A stretch of DNA of 64,000 nt. It comes from Colocasia esculenta (Eukaryota; Streptophyta; Magnoliopsida; Alismatales; Araceae). The translations under genes and the position numbers were made by a program. The notes below the pieces were generated by a model. That model had not been told where the DNA came from and did no database searches. It saw only the letters and a program-made list of their open reading frames with translations. Each line of letters starts with the position of its first letter. Positions within the stretch are counted from its first letter, which is position 1. The stretch spans positions 145,281,245-145,345,244 of the forward strand of contig CM024760.1 in NCBI GenBank assembly GCA_014218235.1, given 5' to 3'. Positions 45,390 through 57,610 of this stretch are shown one piece after another.

Positions 45390-47252
45390 TGTTGGCCCTT
45401 TTGGTACGGCAGCAAGCTAACCTAGACGGGGGGGGGGGGGGGGGGAATAGGTTTTCTGAAATTTGAAACAGAAACTTAAACACAGAAAATTATCACTTCA
45501 AAGTTTGGTTAGTTTAGTGTGATAAAGAGTAGCAGTGCGGAAGCAAGTAAACAATCACACAAATAACACAAGGGATTTATCCTGGTTCGGCCCTTCCCAC
45601 ATGGAAGTCCTACATATAGTCCCCAAGTAACCTCTTGGGATTTTACTAACCAAGGGTACAGTCCCCCTCAAGGACAATACAACACCCAGCACCCCAGCTG
45701 GTCTTCTTCTCTTTCCCGGGCAAGAAGGCAACCCACTTCTCTTACAGGTAAAGAAGCCAACCTCCTGGTACAAACCCCAGTGCGATTTTGTTAGACACAA
45801 ACCCCTAGCTAGGTTCTACACTGTATACAGTCCTACAGCTGGACAGAAGTCTTTCTTAGAAAAGAAAGAACAAAGCTGAGAGTTGGAACAAATGAAAACC
45901 AACTAAAAGAACTCTCAGCAACAAGACTCTCTCCCCAAATTACAAGGATGCACACAGAGAGAGTGAAGAGAGGAGAATGAGCTTGAAGCTTGAGGGTTTC
46001 AGATGTTTGAACACTTCTTCTTGGGCTCGGGCTCTTTCTCTCTTTTCCTTTGAGTGTATGTGGAGTTGAGGTTCTTCACAGGATGTACACTTCTTAAAAA
46101 AAATCTTCAGGAAAGCTCTCTTTGTTCTTCAGCCATGCTTCATCTTTTATATGAGCAATTTGAATAAATCCGTTGGAGTTCTAGCCGTTGCTCATCTTCT
46201 CTTTCTTCTGATAACTTGTGGTCTAAGAGGTCTGCAAGCATAGAAGAAAGTGTTTGGATAAAATAGTGTTTCTGTCAAAAAGGCTCATACCTCTATGTTT
46301 CCTGTTGCCACCCAGAAGAGTAAGTAACCCCCTTTTTGTTGGCAAGAAAGAAGAGATCTAGAAAGATAAGCAAAAAGATCTCTTGTCAGAAAGATAAAAG
46401 ATCACGCAAATCAATAATATATGACTTTTCAGTAGATGCCAAAAGACACTTTTGAAATATAAAGGAAATCTATGTTTAAATGATCGAATCCATGTTTGAG
46501 TGACCAAATCCATGTTTTTACAAGTGAATCTATGTTTCACTTATCAAATCCTTATGAGAGAGAATCCTTATAAGAGCAAATCCATGTGAGAGTCACTTAT
46601 CAAATCCTTATGAGAGCGAATCCTTATGAGAGCAAATCGATGTGAGGGACAAATCGATGTTTCACTTACCAAATCGATATGAGAGGCAAATCGATGTGAG
46701 AGTCACTTATCAAATCGTTATGAGACCAAATCGATGTGAGAGTGACTTATCAAATCGTTATGGGACCAAATCGATGTGAGAGTGACTTATCAAATCGTTA
46801 TGGGACCAAATCGATGTGAGAGTCACTTATCAAATCGTTATGGGACCAAATCTATGTGAGAGTGACTTATCAAATCGTTATGGGACCAAATCGATGTGAG
46901 AGTCACTATCAAATCGTTATGAGACCAAATCGATGTGAGAGTGAATCCTTATGAGAGTGAATCCTTATGGCACTTTGTGAACTGAAATCGATGTATATTG
47001 AATAAACATCAATTTATCTTTTTAGTGCAAATCACATGGCAATAATGTCATAAAATTATATTTATTAGAAAAATATGATATTTAAATTATTATTAGAAAA
47101 TCATGGTATTAAATATATTTAATATTTAATTAATCACATAAATGTATATTTATTAAGAAACCCATGATATTAAATATTTTTAATAATAATTAATTAATCA
47201 TAAATTTTGTTATCATCAAAATATAAGGGTAAAATATAGGAGTGGTTCAATA
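45390..47252 (-). repeat. copia-like LTR-a (1863 bp)
   Basis: On the plus strand it starts TGTTGGCCC and ends GGTTCAATA. On the minus strand its start is TATTGAACC, not TGTTGAACC as in LTR-c. About nine 40-bp repeats with ATCGATGTGAGAG and CAAATCGTTATGGGACC fill 46640-46950. A G run of 18 lies at 45427-45444. Confidence 0.92.
46560..46985. repeat. 40-bp satellite-like repeats in LTR-a
   Basis: The unit joins CAAATCGTTATGGGACC, AAATCGATGTGAGAGT and CACTTAT to about 40 bp; the first units are degenerate (CAAATCCTTATGAGAG). Matching arrays are at 50650-51075 and 54770-55435. Confidence 0.95.
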
Positions 47253-47268
47253 ATCTCCCCATTTTTGG
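47253..47268 (-). other. polypurine tract of internal unit 1
   Basis: The minus strand reads CCAAAAATGGGGAGAT before the LTR. The unit-2 tract at 51363-51378 has CCAAAAAGGGGGAGAT, so one base differs. Confidence 0.8.
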
Positions 47269-47669
47269 TGATGACAAAATTTATTAGAATTTTCTGACAA
47301 AAATACTTAATGCATAGAAAATACAGAAAATTCATGGATAATGCATACCATGCATACTCTCCCCCTTTTTGTTACTAACCAAAAAGGAAGGATCTTACCG
47401 TGCATTCTCTCCCCTTTGTGAAATTTTCTTACCATTGAGGGGTTCAACAATGATTGACATTAATAAATAACTCCCCCTTAGTTTGAGCTCCTCCTGAATG
47501 AGAGATTCCACCTGAATGAGACTTGAAAATAATTGTTAGTAATATTAAAATTTTAAAAATAAATTAATGACTACTCTTTCTTCAGATATGAGATAGATGA
47601 AGAGCTGGCAGTCACCAGTGCCTTGAGCATCCTTTGTTTCTGATGCTCCAAGGCCATCTTGCAAATAAA

Positions 47670-49447
47670 CTACTCAGAAGTAGGTACCCAAATCTTTTTG
47701 GGTCCTTGATGGTTAGATGCATGAAAATAACCTTTAGGAATCCAAACTAAGTGCCTTATTGTGCAGGTGTTTACTGTGTGTCCTAATTTATTACAATGAG
47801 AACAACAATGAATATAATCTATTTTGCAGTTCTTAGTATTTTTATGATGTCTGTTTGGGACATAATTTTTGGAAACATTTTCTTTTACATGGGCCTTTTT
47901 CTGAGGCAACTTGGTTTTTTTACAAATTTTGGTAATTGATATTTTCCTAGAATTATGGCTTGTTTTCCTTTTTCCAGAGGTATGTATCCAAGCCCTTGTT
48001 TATTATTTCCAGATTTTGATCCTTTTAAGCATAGGGCTAAAGATGTTTTCCCTCTAGTTAATTTACTAACTGATTCTTTTAAATAGAGATTTTCTTCAGT
48101 TAGAGTTTTTAATTTTTCTTCTAACTCTAACTTCTTATTATTCTTGATTTTCAAATCTTCGTTTAAAAGATAATTATTATCTTTACTATCCTTTAATTAT
48201 TTTTCTAGTTGCTCCAATTCAAATTTAAGATCAGAATTGGTGTGTTCCAAGCAAGTAGTGTTGTTTTTCAGATTTTTTAATTCTTTTACAACACCTTTAT
48301 GTTTTTCGTATAGTTCATTAAAGACTACTTCTAAGTCTTCAGATTCTGATCCTGAATGAGTACATGAATAAAAAAATGGTCAGAATTTACCTCATCTAGT
48401 CCTGCCATGAGGGCTAGACTTACCTGCTCTTTTTTTGATTCTGGGCTTGATGATTCTGAGCTTGTGGTTTCTTCATTTTCCCAAGAAGTCGCCATGGCTT
48501 TTCTTTTGAATTTCTTGTGCTGCTTCTTGGATTTTTCTGGTTGACCAGTCTTCTTCAGTCTAGGACAATCTGGTCTCAGATGTCCAGGTTTTCTGCATTC
48601 ATAGCAGACTGGTTCTTTCTCCTTTTTCTCTTTCTTTTGAATCATTCTTGATCCATTTTTCTTCTTCTTGAGAATTTTCTGAAGCTTCAACAGTACATCA
48701 TCTACGTCACTGTCTTCAAACTCTGCATTTTTGGAACTAGAAGAAGAAGAAGAGGTGGAAGGAGTAGCTGCAACTTTAAGAGCATTAGTAAATTTTTTCT
48801 TAGATGAACTTTCAGATAGTCGCTCCATATTAATCTCATGTGCCATGAGAGAACCTATTAAGTTATCAATAGAAAGTTTGGTTAAGTCATGAGCTTCTTC
48901 AATAGCAGTTACTTTAGGTGTCCATGAAAGAGTTAAGGACCTAAGTATCTTTCTAAAAGTTTCCTCATCAGAAAGATTTTTACCAAGAGAACTCAAACCA
49001 ACTATTATGCTCGAAAATCTATTATACATCTGAGTGATATTTTCATTTGGAAGCATTTTAAATTGCTCATATTGTGAGACTAGAATATCTATCCTAGTTT
49101 GTTTCACTTTATATGTTCCTTCATAAGTTATCTGTATTTTATCCCATATTTCTTTAGCATGATTTACATGCAGATACTCTACTAAATTCTCTTTTGGATA
49201 AAGCACAACATAAGTAGTTCTTAGCTTTAATGTTTAAAGATAATTTACTTTTATCTACTACTGTAATGGCAGTAGTGCCTGGAATATGAACAATAACATA
49301 ATCACCTACCTCGATTACCTGCCACATATCAAAGTCTGCGCCTCGAATGAAGCATTCCATTCTCATCTTCCAATATTGGTAGTCCTCTCCATCAAAGAAT
49401 GGAGGTCTGGTGACTGATTGACCTTCAGCATATCCTTGAGCTGCCAT
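47670..49447 (-). pseudogene. copia-like gag, unit 1
   Basis: The product begins MAAQGYAEGQSV, then PPFFDGEDYQYWKMRMECFI, the gag head found in plant copia elements. It continues to a CCHC knuckle CYECRKPGHLRPDC (near 48595), a Lys/Glu-rich coil, a second knuckle CSHCNKLGHTVNTC (near 47800) and the GPKKIWVP end. Gag packages the element RNA. Lesions: an extra A near 49168 shifts the frame at KSAKEIW; a base lost near 48380 shifts it again; a stop lies near 48198, also present in unit 2. No pol follows. Confidence 0.9.
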
Positions 49448-49495
49448 GGATCTTCTCTAAGATCGTTAGATCTTCTTGATTGATCAGAGAATCTC

Positions 49496-49507
49496 GCTCT
49501 GATACCA
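49496..49507 (-). other. primer-binding site, unit 1
   Basis: The minus strand reads TGGTATCAGAGC, two bases after the LTR end. It is complementary to the 3' end of plant initiator-Met tRNA. Confidence 0.92.
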
Positions 49508-49509
49508 CT

Positions 49510-51362
49510 TGTTGGCCCTTTCGGTACGGCAACAAGCTAACCTAGAGGGGGGGGGAATAGGTTTTATGAAATCTGAAACAGAAACTTAAACACAGAAAAT
49601 TATCACTTCAAAGTTTGGTTAGCTTAGTGTGATAAAGAGTAGCAGTGCGGAAGCAAGTAAACAATCACACAAATAACACAAGGGATTTATCCTGGTTCGG
49701 CCCTTCCCACATGGAAGTCCTATATCCAGTCCCCAAGCAACCTCTTGGGATTTTACTAACTAAGGGTACAGTCCCCCTCAAGGACAATACAACACCCAGC
49801 ACCCCAGCTGGTCTTCTTCTCTTTCCCGGGCAAGAAGGCAACCCACTTCTCTTACAGGTAAAGAAGCCAACCTCCTGGTACAAACCCCAGTGCGGTTCTG
49901 CTAGACACAAACCCCTAGCTAGGTTCTACACTGTATACAGTCCTACAGCTGGACAGAAGTCTTTCTTAGAAAAGAAAGAACAAAGCTGAGAGTTGGAACA
50001 AATGAAAACCAACTAAAAGAACTCTCAGCAACAAGACTCTCTCCCCAGATTACAAGGATGCACACAGAGAGAGTGAAGAGAGGAGAATGAGCTTGAAGCT
50101 TGAGGGCTTCAGATGCTTGAACACTTCTTCTTGGGCTCGGGCTCTTTCTCTCTTTTCCTTTGAGTGTATGTGGAGTTGAGGTTCTTCACAGGATGTACAC
50201 TCCTTAAAAAAAATCTTCAGGAAAGCTCTCTTTGTTCTTCAGCCATGCTTCATCTTTTATATGAGCAATTTGAATAAATTCATTGGAGTTCTAGCAGTTG
50301 CTCATCTTCTCTTTCTTCTGATAATGTGGTCTACGAGGTCTGCAAGCATAGAAGAAAGTGTTTAGATAAAATAGTGTTTCTGTCAAAAAAGCTCATACCT
50401 CTATGTTTCCTGTTGCCACCCAGAAGTAGTAAGTAATCCCCTTTTTGTTGGCAAGAAAGAAGAGATCTAGAAAGATAAGCAAAAAGATCTCCTGTCAGAA
50501 AGATAAAAGATCACGCAAATCAATAATATATGACTTTTCACTAGATGCCAAAAGACACTTTTGAAATATAAAGGAAATCTATGTTTAAATGATCGAATCC
50601 ATGTTTGAGTGACCAAATCCATGTTTTTACAAGCGAATCCATGTTTCACTTATCAAATCCTTATGAGAGCGAATCCTTATGAGAGCAAATCCATGTGAGA
50701 GTCACTTATCAAATCCTTATGAGAGCGAATCCTTATGAGAGCAAATCGATGTGAGGGACAAATCGATGTTTCACTTACCAAATCGATATGAGAGGCAAAT
50801 CTATGTGAGAGTCACTTATCAAATCGTTATGAGACCAAATCGATGTGAGAGTGACTTATCAAATCGTTATGGGACCAAATCGATGTGAGAGTGACTTATC
50901 AAATCGTTATGGGACCAAATCGATGTGAGAGTCACTTATCAAATCGTTATGGGACCAAATCGATGTGAGAGTGACTTATCAAATCGTTATGGGACCAAAT
51001 CGATGTGAGAGTCACTTATCAAATCGTTATGAGACCAAATCGATGTGAGAGTGAATCTTTATCAGAGTGAATCCTTATGGCATTTTGTGAACTGAAATCA
51101 ATGTATATTGAATAAACATCAATTTATCTTTTTAGTGCAAATCACACGGTAATAATGTCATAAAATTATATTTATTAGAAAAATATGATATTTAAATTAT
51201 TATTAGAAAATCATGGTATTAAATATATTTAATATTTAATCAATCACATAAATGTATATTTATTAAGAAACCCATGATATTAAATATTTTTAATAATAAT
51301 TAATTAATCATAAATTTTGTTATCATCAAAATATAAGGGTAAAATATAGGAGTGGTTCAATA
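49510..51362 (-). repeat. copia-like LTR-b (1853 bp), shared middle LTR
   Basis: It is very similar to LTR-a, with the same TATTGAACC start on the minus strand, and serves both internal units. Its 40-bp repeats lie at 50740-51060. Confidence 0.92.
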
Positions 51363-51779
51363 ATCTCCCCCTTTTTGGTGATGACAAAATTTATTAGAAT
51401 TTTTTGACAAAAATACTTAATGCATAGAAAATACAGAAAATTCATGGATAATGCATACCATGCATACTCTCCCCCTTTTTGTTACTAACCAAAAAGGAAG
51501 GATCTTACCATGCATTCTCTCCCCTTTGTGAAATTTTCTTACCATTGAGGGGTTCAACAATGATTGACATTAATAAATAACTCCCCCTTAGTTTGAGCTC
51601 CTCCTGAATGAGAGATTCCACCTGAATGAGACTTGAAAATAATTGTTAGTAATATTAAAATTTTAAAAATAAATTAATGACTACTCCTTCTTCAGATATG
51701 AGATAGATGAAGAGCTGGCAGTCACCAGTGCCTTGAGCATCCTTTGTTCCTGATGCTCCAAGACCATCCTGCAAATAAA

Positions 51780-53557
51780 CTACTCAGAAGTAGGTACCCA
51801 AATCTTTTTGGGTCCTTGATGGTTAGATGCATGAAAATAACCTTTAGGAATCCAAACTAAGTGCCTTATTGTGCAGGTGTTTACTGTGTGTCCTAATTTA
51901 TTACAATGAGAACAACAATGAATATAATCTATTTTGCAGTTCTTATTATTTTTATGATGTCTGTTTAGGACATAATTTTTGGAAACATTTTCTTTTACAG
52001 GGGCCTTTTTCTGAGGCAACTTGGTTTTTTTACAAATTTTGGTAATTGATATTTTCCTAGAATTATGGCTTGTTTTCCTTTTTCCAGAGGTATGTATCCA
52101 TGCCCTTGTTTATTATTTCCAGATTTTGATCCTTTTAAGCATAGGGCTAAAGATGTTTTCCCTCTAGTTAATTTACTAACTGATTCTTTTAAATAGAGAT
52201 TTTCTTCAGTTAGAGTTTTTAATTTTTCTTCTAACTCTAGCTTCTCATTATTCTTGATTTTCAAATCTTCGTTTAAAAGATAATTATTATCTTTACTGTC
52301 CTTTAATTATTTTTCTAGTTGCTCCAATTCAAATTTAAGATCAGAATTGGTGTGTTCCAAGCAACTAGTGTTGTTTTTCAGATTTTTTAATTCTTTTACA
52401 ACACCTTTATGTTTTTCGTATAGTTCATTAAAGACTACTTCTAAGTCTTCAAATTCTGATCCTGAATCAGTGCATGAATCAAAAAATGGGTCAGAATTTA
52501 CCTCATCTAGTCCTGCCATGAGGGCTAGACTTACCTGCTCTTTTTTCGATTATGGGCTTGATGATTCTGAGCTTGTGGTTTCTTCATTTTCCCAAGTAGT
52601 CGCCATGGCTTTTCTTTTGAATTTCTTGTGCTGCTTCTTGGATTTTTCTAGTTGACCAGTCTTCTTCAGTCTAGGACAATCTGGTCTCAGATGTCCAGGT
52701 TTTCTGAATTCATAGCAGACTGGTTCTTTCTCCTTTTTCTCTTTCTTTTGAATCATTCTTGATCCATTTTTCTTCTTCTTGAGAATTTTCTGAAGCTTCA
52801 ACAGTACATCATCTACGTCACTGTCTTCAGACTCTGCATTTTTGGAACTAGAAGAAGAAGAAGAGGTGGAAGGAGTAGCTGCAACTTTAAGAGCATTAGT
52901 AAATTTTTTCTTAGATGAGCTTTCAGATAGTCGCTCCATATTAATCTCATGTGCCATGAGAGAACCTATTAAGTTATCAATAGAAAGTTTGGTTAAGTCA
53001 TGAGCTTCTTCAATAGCAGTTACTTTAGGTGTCCATGAAAGAGTAAAGGACCTAAGTATCTTTCTAAAAGTTTCCTCATCAGAAAGATTTTTACCAAGAG
53101 AACTCAAACCAACTATTATGCTCGAAAATCTATTATACATCTGAGTGATATTTTCATTTGGAAGCATTTTAAATTGCTCATATTGTGAGACTAGAATATC
53201 TATCCTAGTTTGTTTCACTTTATCTGTTCATTCATAAGTTATCTGTATTTTATCCCATATTTCTTTAGCTGATTTACATGCAGATACTCTACTAAATTCT
53301 CTTTTGGATAAAGCACAACATAAGTAGTTCTTAGCTTTAATGTTTAAAGATAATTTACTTTTATCTACTGCTGTAATGGCAGTAGTGCCTGGAATATGAA
53401 CAATAACATAATCACCTACCTCGATTACCTGCCACATATCAAAGTCTGCGCCTCGAATGAAGCATTCCATTCTCATCTTCCAATATTGGTAGTCCTCTCC
53501 ATCAAAGAATGGAGGTCTGGTGACTGATTGACCTTCAGCATATCCTTGAGCTGCCAT
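51780..53557 (-). pseudogene. copia-like gag, unit 2
   Basis: It is nearly identical to unit 1 but has its own damage. The KSAKEIW frame is intact here, whereas a GGA to TGA change makes a stop after QITYE (near 53226). The first knuckle reads CYEFRKPGHLRPDC, so its second zinc cysteine is lost. A GAA to TAA stop lies near 52548 after SESSSP. The DPFFDSCTDSGSE part is intact, unlike unit 1. The stop near 52308 is shared with unit 1 and so predates the duplication. Confidence 0.9.
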
Positions 53558-53605
53558 GGATCTTCTCTAAGATCGTTAGATCTTCTTGATTGATCAGAGA
53601 ATCTC

Positions 53606-53617
53606 GCTCTGATACCA
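53606..53617 (-). other. primer-binding site, unit 2
   Basis: TGGTATCAGAGC on the minus strand, two bases from LTR-c, identical to the site of unit 1. Confidence 0.92.
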
Positions 53618-53619
53618 CT

Positions 53620-55715
53620 TGTTGGCCCTTTTGGTACGGCAACAAGCTAACCTAGAGGGGGGGGGGGTGAATAGGTTTTATGAAATCTGAAACAGAAACT
53701 TAAACACAGAAAATTATCACTTCAAAGTTTGGTTAGCTTAGTGTGATAAAGAGTAGCAGTGCGGAAGCAAGTAAACAATCACACAAATAACACAAGGGAT
53801 TTATCCTGGTTCGGCCCTTCCCACATGGAAGTCCTATATCCAGTCCCCAAGCAACCTCTTGGGATTTTACTAACCAAGGGTACAGTCCCCCTCAAGGACA
53901 ATACAACACCCAACACCCCAGCTGGTCTTCTTCTCTTTCCCGGGCAAGAAGGCAACCCACTTCTCTTACAGGTAAAGAAGCCAACCTCCTGGTACAAACC
54001 CCAGTGCGGTTCTGCTAGACACAAACCCCTAGCTAGGTTCTACACTGTATACAGTCCTACAGCTGGACAGAAGTCTTTCTTAGAAAAGAAAGAACAAAGC
54101 TGAGAGTTGGAACAAATGAAAACCAACTAAAAGAACTCTCAGCAACAAGACTCTCTCCCCAGATGACAAGTATGCACACACAGAGAGTGAAGAGAGGAGA
54201 AGGAGCTTGAAGCTTGAGGGCTTCAGATGCTTGAACACTTCTTCTTGGGCTCGGGCTCTTTCTCTCTTTTCCTTTGAGTGTATGTGGAGTTGAGGTTCTT
54301 CACAGGATGTACACTCCTTAAAAAAAAATCTTCAGGAAAGCTCTCTTTGTTCTTCAGCCATGCTTCATCTTTTATATGAGCAATTTGAATAAATCCGTTG
54401 GAGTTCTAGCCGTTGCTCATCTTCTCTTTCTTATGATAATTTGTGGTCTACGAGGTCTGCAAGCATAGAAGAAAGTATTTAGATAAAATAGTGTTTCTGT
54501 CAAAAAAGCTCATACCTCTATGTTTCCTGTTGCCACCCAGACGTAGTAAGTAATCCCCTTTTTGTTGGCAAGAAAGAAGAGATCTAGAAAGATAAGCAAA
54601 AAGATCTCCTGTCAGAAAGATAAAAGATCACGCAAATCAATAATATATGACTTTTCACTAGATGCCAAAAGACACTTTTGAAATATAAAGGAAATTTATG
54701 TTTAAATGATCGAATCCATGTTTGAGTGACCAAATCCATGTTTTTACAAGCGAATCTATGTTTCACTTATCAAATCCTTATGAGAGCGAATCCTTATGAG
54801 AGCAAATCCATGTGAGAGTCACTTATCAAATCCTTATGAGAGCGAATCCTTATGAGAGCAAATCGATGTGAGGGACAAATCGATGTTTCACTTACCAAAT
54901 CGATATAAGAGGCAAATCTATGTGAGAGTCACTTATCAAATCGTTATGAGACCAAATCGATGTGAGAGTGACTTATCAAATCGTTATGGGACCAAATCGA
55001 TGTGAGAGTGACTTATCAAATCGTTATGGGACCAAATCGATGTGAGAGTCACTTATCAAATCGTTATGGGACCAAATCGATGTGAGAGTCACTTATCAAA
55101 TCGTTATGGGACCAAATTGATGTGAGAGTCACTTATCAAATCGTTATGAGACCAAATCGATGTGAGAGTGAATCTTTATGAGAGTGAATCCTTATGGCAC
55201 TTTGTGAACTGAAATCGATGTATATTGAATGACCATCAATTTATCTTTTTAGTGCGAATCGTTATGGGACCAAATCGATGTGAGAGTCACTTATCAAATC
55301 GTTATGGGACCAAATCGATGTGAGTGACTTATCAAATCGTTATGGGACCAAATCGATGTAAGAGTCACTTATCAAATCGTTATGAGACCAAATCGATGTG
55401 AGAGTGAATCCTTATGAGAGTGAATCCTTATGGCACTTTGTGAACTGAAATCGATGTATATTAAATGAGCATCAATTTATCTTTTTAGTGCAAATCACAC
55501 GGCAATAATGTCTTAAAATTATATTTATTAGAAAAACATGATATTTAAATTATTATTAGAAAATCATGGTATTAAATATATTTAATATTTAATTAATCAC
55601 ATAAATGTATATTTATTAAGAAAATCATGATATTAAATATTTTTAATAATAATTAATTAATCATAAATTTTGTTATCATCAAAATATAAGGGTAAAATAT
55701 AGGAGTGGTTCAACA
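53620..55715 (-). repeat. copia-like LTR-c (2096 bp)
   Basis: It keeps the TG start (TGTTGAACC on the minus strand). It is about 240 bp longer than the others because a block from the 40-bp repeats through the ATGGCACTTTGTGAACTGAA segment to TTTAGTGC occurs twice (second copy from about 55258 to 55492). Confidence 0.93.
54770..55435. repeat. expanded 40-bp repeat array in LTR-c
   Basis: This is the same unit as in LTR-a and LTR-b, with additional units after a duplicated non-repeat piece at 55198-55257. Confidence 0.95.
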
Positions 55716-57610
55716 AATAAGACCTTTTCAAATCTTGGTACATCTTTGTTGATCCAGGATGAATTGTGTACTTTGACTGATGAGCTTCATTCAATAACTT
55801 CTTCTTGAGTTCCCCATGATCAGGGACACATGTTCTGCCTCGGAATAGTAATCTCCCATCAGATGCCAGAGAAAAATCTGGTCTTTGTTCTAGCTTTTCT
55901 CTAATCTCAACTAAGAAGGGATCCTCTCCTTGTTTCTCCTTGATTTCAGTTAGTAGATAGGACTGTATTTGGATATTAGAAATCATCACTTGTTTCTCCT
56001 TCTTCCCCATGTTTAAATTCAGACTTGCAAATTGTTCAAGTAACTTCCATTCGCCCAACATCATACTAGCTAGCATAGCTCCTAGTTGTCTACTTAGAGC
56101 GTCTGCCACTACATTGGCTTTCCTTGGGTGATATTGAATGGAAAAGTCAAAGTCCTTGAGATATTCTAACCACCTCCTTTGCCTCATATTGAGTTCCTTC
56201 TGTGAGAATAGATATTTCAGACTCTTGTGGTTAGAAAAGACTTTGAATTGCTCACAATAAATGTAGTGCCTCCATATTTTCAGGGCGAACACTACGGCTG
56301 CTAATTCCAGGTCATGTACAGGGTAATTTACTTCATGGGTCTTCAATTGTCTTGAGTCATATGTTATTACTCTTCCTTGTTGCATTAGGACACATCCTAG
56401 ACCTGTTCCAGAAGCATCTGAATAGATTTCAAATCCTCCCTCTTCAGTGGGTAGGGCAAGGACAGGAGCAGAAGTCAGACACTTCTTCAAGTTATTAAAG
56501 CTCTCTTCACACTTAGTAGTCCATACAAATGGATTTTCCTTCCGGGTCAGCTTGGTTAATGGCTCTGCGATCGTTGAAAAGTCCTTTATGAACCTTTTGT
56601 AATACCATGCTAATCCCAGAAAGCTTCTGATCTCTGTGACACTTGTCAGTCTTTCCCACTTCAATACTGCCTCTACCTTTGATGGATCAACAACGATACC
56701 ATCCTCAGTTACCACATGCCCCAAAAAGGATACCTCCTCAAGCAAGAATTCACATTTACTTAGCTTGGCGTAAAATTTAATCTCCCTCAGAATTTACAAT
56801 GCAATCCTCAAATGTTCATCATGTTCTTCTTTTGTTTTGGAATATGTTAGTATATCATTGATGAATACCACTACAAATTTATCTAGATATGGGCGATAAA
56901 TACTATTCATCAGCTACATGAAAACTGCAGGAGCATTTGTTAGTCCAAAAGGCATAACAATGAATTCATAATGCCCGTACCTGCTTCGGAAGGCTGTCTT
57001 GTGTATATCTTCTCCTTTAATCCTCAATTGATGATAGCCGAATCTGAGATCTATCTTAGAGAAATATCTAGCTCCAGACAGTTGATCGAATAATTCATCA
57101 ATCCTTGGCAGGGGATATTTGTTGATTGATAGTTAATTCAGTTGCCTGTAATCTATACACAGCCTCATCGACCCATCTTTCTTATTGACAAAGAGAATAG
57201 GTGCACCCCATGGTGATGTGCTTGGTCAGATAAATCCTTTCTCCAGTAGTTCCATCAGTTGCTCCTTTAATTCCTTCAGTTCTGCGGGGGACATTCTATA
57301 TGGTGCCCTAGATACTGGTGCTACTCCAGGGATCAACTCAATGGTAAAATCGATCTCTCGCTCAGGAGGGATTCCTGGCAATTCTTCGGGAAATACATCA
57401 GTGTACTCGCTGACAATATGGATGTCCTAAATTTTGACTTCCTTCAGTTCCGCGGGGGACATTCTATATGGTGCCCTAAATACTGGTGCTACTCCAGGGA
57501 TCAACTCAATGGTAAAATCGATCTCTCGCTCAGGAGGGATTCCTGGCAATTCTTCGAGAAATACATCAGCGTACTCGCTGACAATATGGATGTCCTAAAT
57601 TTTGACTTTC
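55716..57610 (-). pseudogene. gypsy reverse transcriptase and RNase H
   Basis: From right to left: EELPGIPPEREIDF and APYRMSPAELKE (linker and start of the polymerase), present twice because of a 168-bp tandem duplication; GAPILFVNKKDGSMRLCIDY; then the active-site region VVVFINDILTYS near 56858-56880, where the family has FIDDIL, so one catalytic Asp is replaced by Asn. An open frame 56745-55657 follows with EEVSFLGHVVTEDGI, the RNase H start FEIYSDASGTGLGCVLMQ, LELAAVVFALKIWRHY and NVVADALSR. It ends at the copia-like insertion. Stops occur in the duplicated linker. Confidence 0.92.
57271..57606. repeat. 168-bp tandem duplication inside gypsy pol
   Basis: 57271-57438 and 57439-57606 are nearly identical, both starting TTCCTTCAGTT and ending near GATGTCCTAAATTTTGACTT. 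168 bp equals 56 codons, so the frame is kept. Both copies carry a stop (TAG on the minus strand after VKI). Confidence 0.92.

Larger units (their letters stand above)
45390..55715 (-). mobile_element. gag-only copia-like element with three LTRs and two internal regions
   Basis: Layout: LTR-a 45390-47252, internal 47253-49509, LTR-b 49510-51362, internal 51363-53619, LTR-c 53620-55715. Perfect AATAA repeats (45385-45389, 55716-55720) flank the whole and interrupt the gypsy integrase. Each internal region has an initiator-Met primer-binding site next to the LTR at its right, a polypurine tract at its left and a gag gene; neither has protease, integrase or polymerase, so the element was non-autonomous. 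The three-LTR form suggests unequal exchange between LTRs of two copies at the same site. Confidence 0.95.

Noticed and set aside
49665..54103. Frames of 81 and 114 codons repeated at 45555, 49645 and 53759
   Set aside because: They are in the three copies of one LTR, on both strands, with no protein similarity.
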